DNA of 13,942 nucleotides from Ectothiorhodospiraceae bacterium (GTDB taxonomy: Bacteria > Pseudomonadota > Gammaproteobacteria > Thiohalomonadales > Thiohalomonadaceae). The stretch lies in the NCBI GenBank assembly GCA_007125455.1, contig SLDE01000252.1, positions 1 to 13,942 on the forward strand. The letters are read 5' to 3'. The notes under the pieces were generated by a model, which saw only the letters and a program-made list of their open reading frames with translations, did not search any database and had not been told where the DNA came from. The position numbers and the translations under genes were made by a program. This document shows, in pieces, positions 13,826 through 13,942 of this stretch. Positions within the stretch are counted from its first letter, which is position 1. Each line of letters begins with the position of its first letter.

Positions 13826-13854
13826 GTGAGCGCATACTTACATGAAGTTCCTGC
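13822..13854 (+). repeat. right copy of the 33-bp direct repeat
   Basis: This copy is identical to 89-121 and has the same orientation. Here its last five bases CCTGC (13850-13854) pair with GCAGG (13859-13863) around CCAA to make a small hairpin; the left copy lacks that partner. It stands 18 bases after the mlaB stop. Confidence 0.75.
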
Positions 13855-13882
13855 CCAAGCAGGCGTAACCCCCTGATTTCTG

Positions 13883-13932
13883 GTACGCCGTGAATACATC
13901 CCTGTAGGCTCGAAGGTCGCATCCCTGCGACC
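13883..13932. repeat. REP-like element with two hairpins sharing a TCCC loop
   Basis: TACA-TCCC-TGTA (13895-13906) and GGTCGCA-TCCC-TGCGACC (13915-13932) are adjacent inverted repeats with four- and seven-pair stems and the same four-base loop. The surrounding GTACGCCGTGAATAC and GTAGGCTCG look like a dispersed intergenic repeat that I recall in similar form from several gammaproteobacterial genomes. That comparison is from memory. The element probably continues beyond the window. Apart from it and the neighbouring hairpins, the gene-free stretch after mlaB holds nothing I can identify. Confidence 0.55.
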
Positions 13933-13942
13933 TACGACCAGA

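Noticed and set aside
1..13942. CRISPR array, prophage, insertion sequence or defence island.
   Set aside because: No regularly spaced repeats, transposase, integrase or nuclease-type genes were seen; the genes are core envelope and regulatory functions.

Overview
The window is GC-rich (about 60% by eye), gene-dense DNA from a Gram-negative bacterium. Gene content and order (kdsD-kdsC-lptCAB-rpoN-hpf-ptsN-hprK-rapZ-EIIA-HPr, with mla genes beside it) point to a non-enteric gammaproteobacterium, possibly a Chromatiales-like lineage. HprK together with a mannose-type EIIA in the rpoN cluster argues against Enterobacteriaceae. No species can be named from the sequence alone. Nearly all genes are core chromosomal genes, not accessory ones.

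Layout. (1) Positions 1-217 hold no complete gene. They contain inverted and direct repeats and, at the extreme left edge, a well-placed Shine-Dalgarno and ATG of a leftward gene that leaves the window. (2) From 218 to 10692 sixteen genes run leftward. Read in transcription order they are: a small putative zinc-binding protein, mlaA, a YrbG-type Ca2+/cation antiporter, a CopZ-like metal-binding protein, kdsD, kdsC, lptC, lptA, lptB, rpoN, hpf, ptsN, hprK, rapZ, a mannose-family EIIA and HPr (npr). Most are overlapping or nearly touching. The larger gaps are kdsD-kdsC (102 nt) and lptB-rpoN (90 nt), and each holds a promoter-like sequence. (3) A 54-nt divergent spacer at 10693-10746 separates these from a rightward set: one unrecognised protein, then mlaF, mlaE, mlaD and mlaB. 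(4) Positions 13804-13942 hold no gene but carry several hairpins and a 33-bp repeat shared exactly with the left edge.

How the genes work together. KdsD and KdsC make Kdo for the LPS inner core. LptC, LptA and LptB are three parts of the LPS export machine. MlaA, with the inner-membrane MlaFEDB complex, keeps phospholipids out of the outer leaflet. The block is therefore largely an outer-membrane construction and maintenance locus. The second half is regulatory: sigma-54 (RpoN), ribosome hibernation factor HPF, and a phosphotransfer network without any sugar permease (EIIA-Ntr, HPr, HPr kinase/phosphorylase, mannose-type EIIA) plus RapZ.

The main oddities are the absence of mlaC between mlaD and mlaB, the metallochaperone-like gene inside the envelope operon, the two unrecognised proteins at the divergent junction, and the repeat-rich edges. 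I found no CRISPR array, phage, insertion sequence, tRNA or rRNA, and no convincing wholly new system.
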